56,209 nucleotides of DNA from an uncultured Treponema sp. (lineage in GTDB: Bacteria; Spirochaetota; Spirochaetia; Treponematales; Treponemataceae), in assembly GCA_937877535.1 (NCBI GenBank), contig CALFJF010000017.1, positions 1 through 56,209 on the forward strand, read 5' to 3'. Below the pieces are notes generated by a model. The model ran no database searches. It was not told the origin of the DNA and saw only the letters and a list, made by a program, of their open reading frames with translations. Shown here in pieces: positions 55,951 through 56,209 of the stretch. Each line of letters begins with the position of its first letter. Positions within the stretch are counted from its first letter, which is position 1. The translations under genes were made by a program, and so were the position numbers.

Positions 55951-56209
55951 ATGACGGATACAAAAGGAAAGGTAGTCGGAGTTAATGGAAACATGGTTTC
56001 GGTCGAATTCGACGGAACGGTCTCCATGAACGAAGTTGCCTATGTTAAAGTTGAAGATTCTAGCTTGAAGAGCGAAGTTATCCGTATCCGCGGAAATGTA
56101 GCGCAGCTTCAGGTCTACGAAATGACAAAAGGAATCAAGGCGGGCGATGTCGTTGAATTCACTGGCGACTTGCTTTCTGCCGAGCTTGGTCCGGGGCTTT
56201 TGGGTCAGG
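55951..56209 (+). CDS. atpA: V-type ATPase catalytic subunit A (5' part)
   Basis: 86 codons run off the right edge; GGAG before ATG 55951. The N-terminal beta-barrel of subunit A is clear: GKVVGVNGNMVSVEFDGTVS, VIRIRGNVAQLQVYE, and VEFTGDLLSAELGPGLLGQ. The nucleotide-binding domain lies beyond the window. Confidence 0.95.
   Translation, partial: MTDTKGKVVGVNGNMVSVEFDGTVSMNEVAYVKVEDSSLKSEVIRIRGNVAQLQVYEMTKGIKAGDVVEFTGDLLSAELGPGLLGQ

Overview
The window reads as the chromosome of a spirochaete, most likely a host-associated Treponema. The evidence is a flagellar block in the spirochaetal order flbB-fliK-flgD-flgE, a FlgE carrying the Lys165/Cys178 pair used for hook cross-linking in Treponema, a V-type ATPase operon with a DUF2764 gene, a class I-beta DAHP synthase, and many LysR, two-component, chemotaxis and cyclic-nucleotide proteins. 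This is inference from gene content and recognised families; no database was searched.

Layout. 0-2.9 kb is accessory: a broken Rpn-type nuclease gene with a partial duplication of its 3' end, a YafQ-like toxin with its antitoxin, and two unknown genes. 2.9-7.4 kb holds a LysR regulator facing a DUF362 / flavodoxin / SUMF1-flavodoxin fusion operon. 7.4-16 kb (minus strand) holds an RND efflux operon (OMF-adaptor-pump) next to an outer-membrane barrel / response regulator / histidine kinase operon; both promoters carry the same operator at the same spacing. 16-21 kb (plus) has a DUF4405 membrane protein, unknowns, and a second barrel / regulator / kinase operon. 21.8-29.4 kb (minus) is one chemosensory operon, MCP-CheW-CheB-CheR-(CheA-like protein without a kinase domain)-adenylate cyclase. 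29.5-37.4 kb is metabolic: a KDPG aldolase-VOC fusion, DAHP synthase behind a Tyr/Phe leader-peptide attenuator, a diguanylate cyclase, prephenate dehydrogenase and argininosuccinate synthase. 37.5-43.7 kb (minus) holds apt, sufD and a three-gene set of dynamin-like GTPase, DUF697-like membrane protein and DUF262/HNH protein. 43.8-50.1 kb has tRNA-Arg(TCT), a GH18 protein, a UvrD/PcrA helicase and a large secreted peptidase-barrel protein. 50.1-56.2 kb has the flagellar hook genes and the start of the V-ATPase operon.

Across the whole window runs a family of short palindromic repeats with a conserved loop (TCGA...CTC) and covarying stems (GTGGTT/AACCAC, GTCATT/AATGAC, CGGCT/AGCCG). Three copies lie in frame, in the same reading phase, inside protein genes (flavodoxin, SUMF1 fusion, RND pump), one breaks the Rpn gene, and one sits at the centre of the argG terminator. 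This resembles Rickettsia palindromic elements. Many genes also appear to be leaderless, with a -10 box 6-9 nt before the ATG and no Shine-Dalgarno sequence.

The strongest candidates for something new are this protein-invading repeat family, the kinase-less CheA chemosensory-cAMP operon, the dynamin/DUF697/DUF262 operon, the aromatic leader attenuator, and the matched direct-repeat operators of the efflux regulon.
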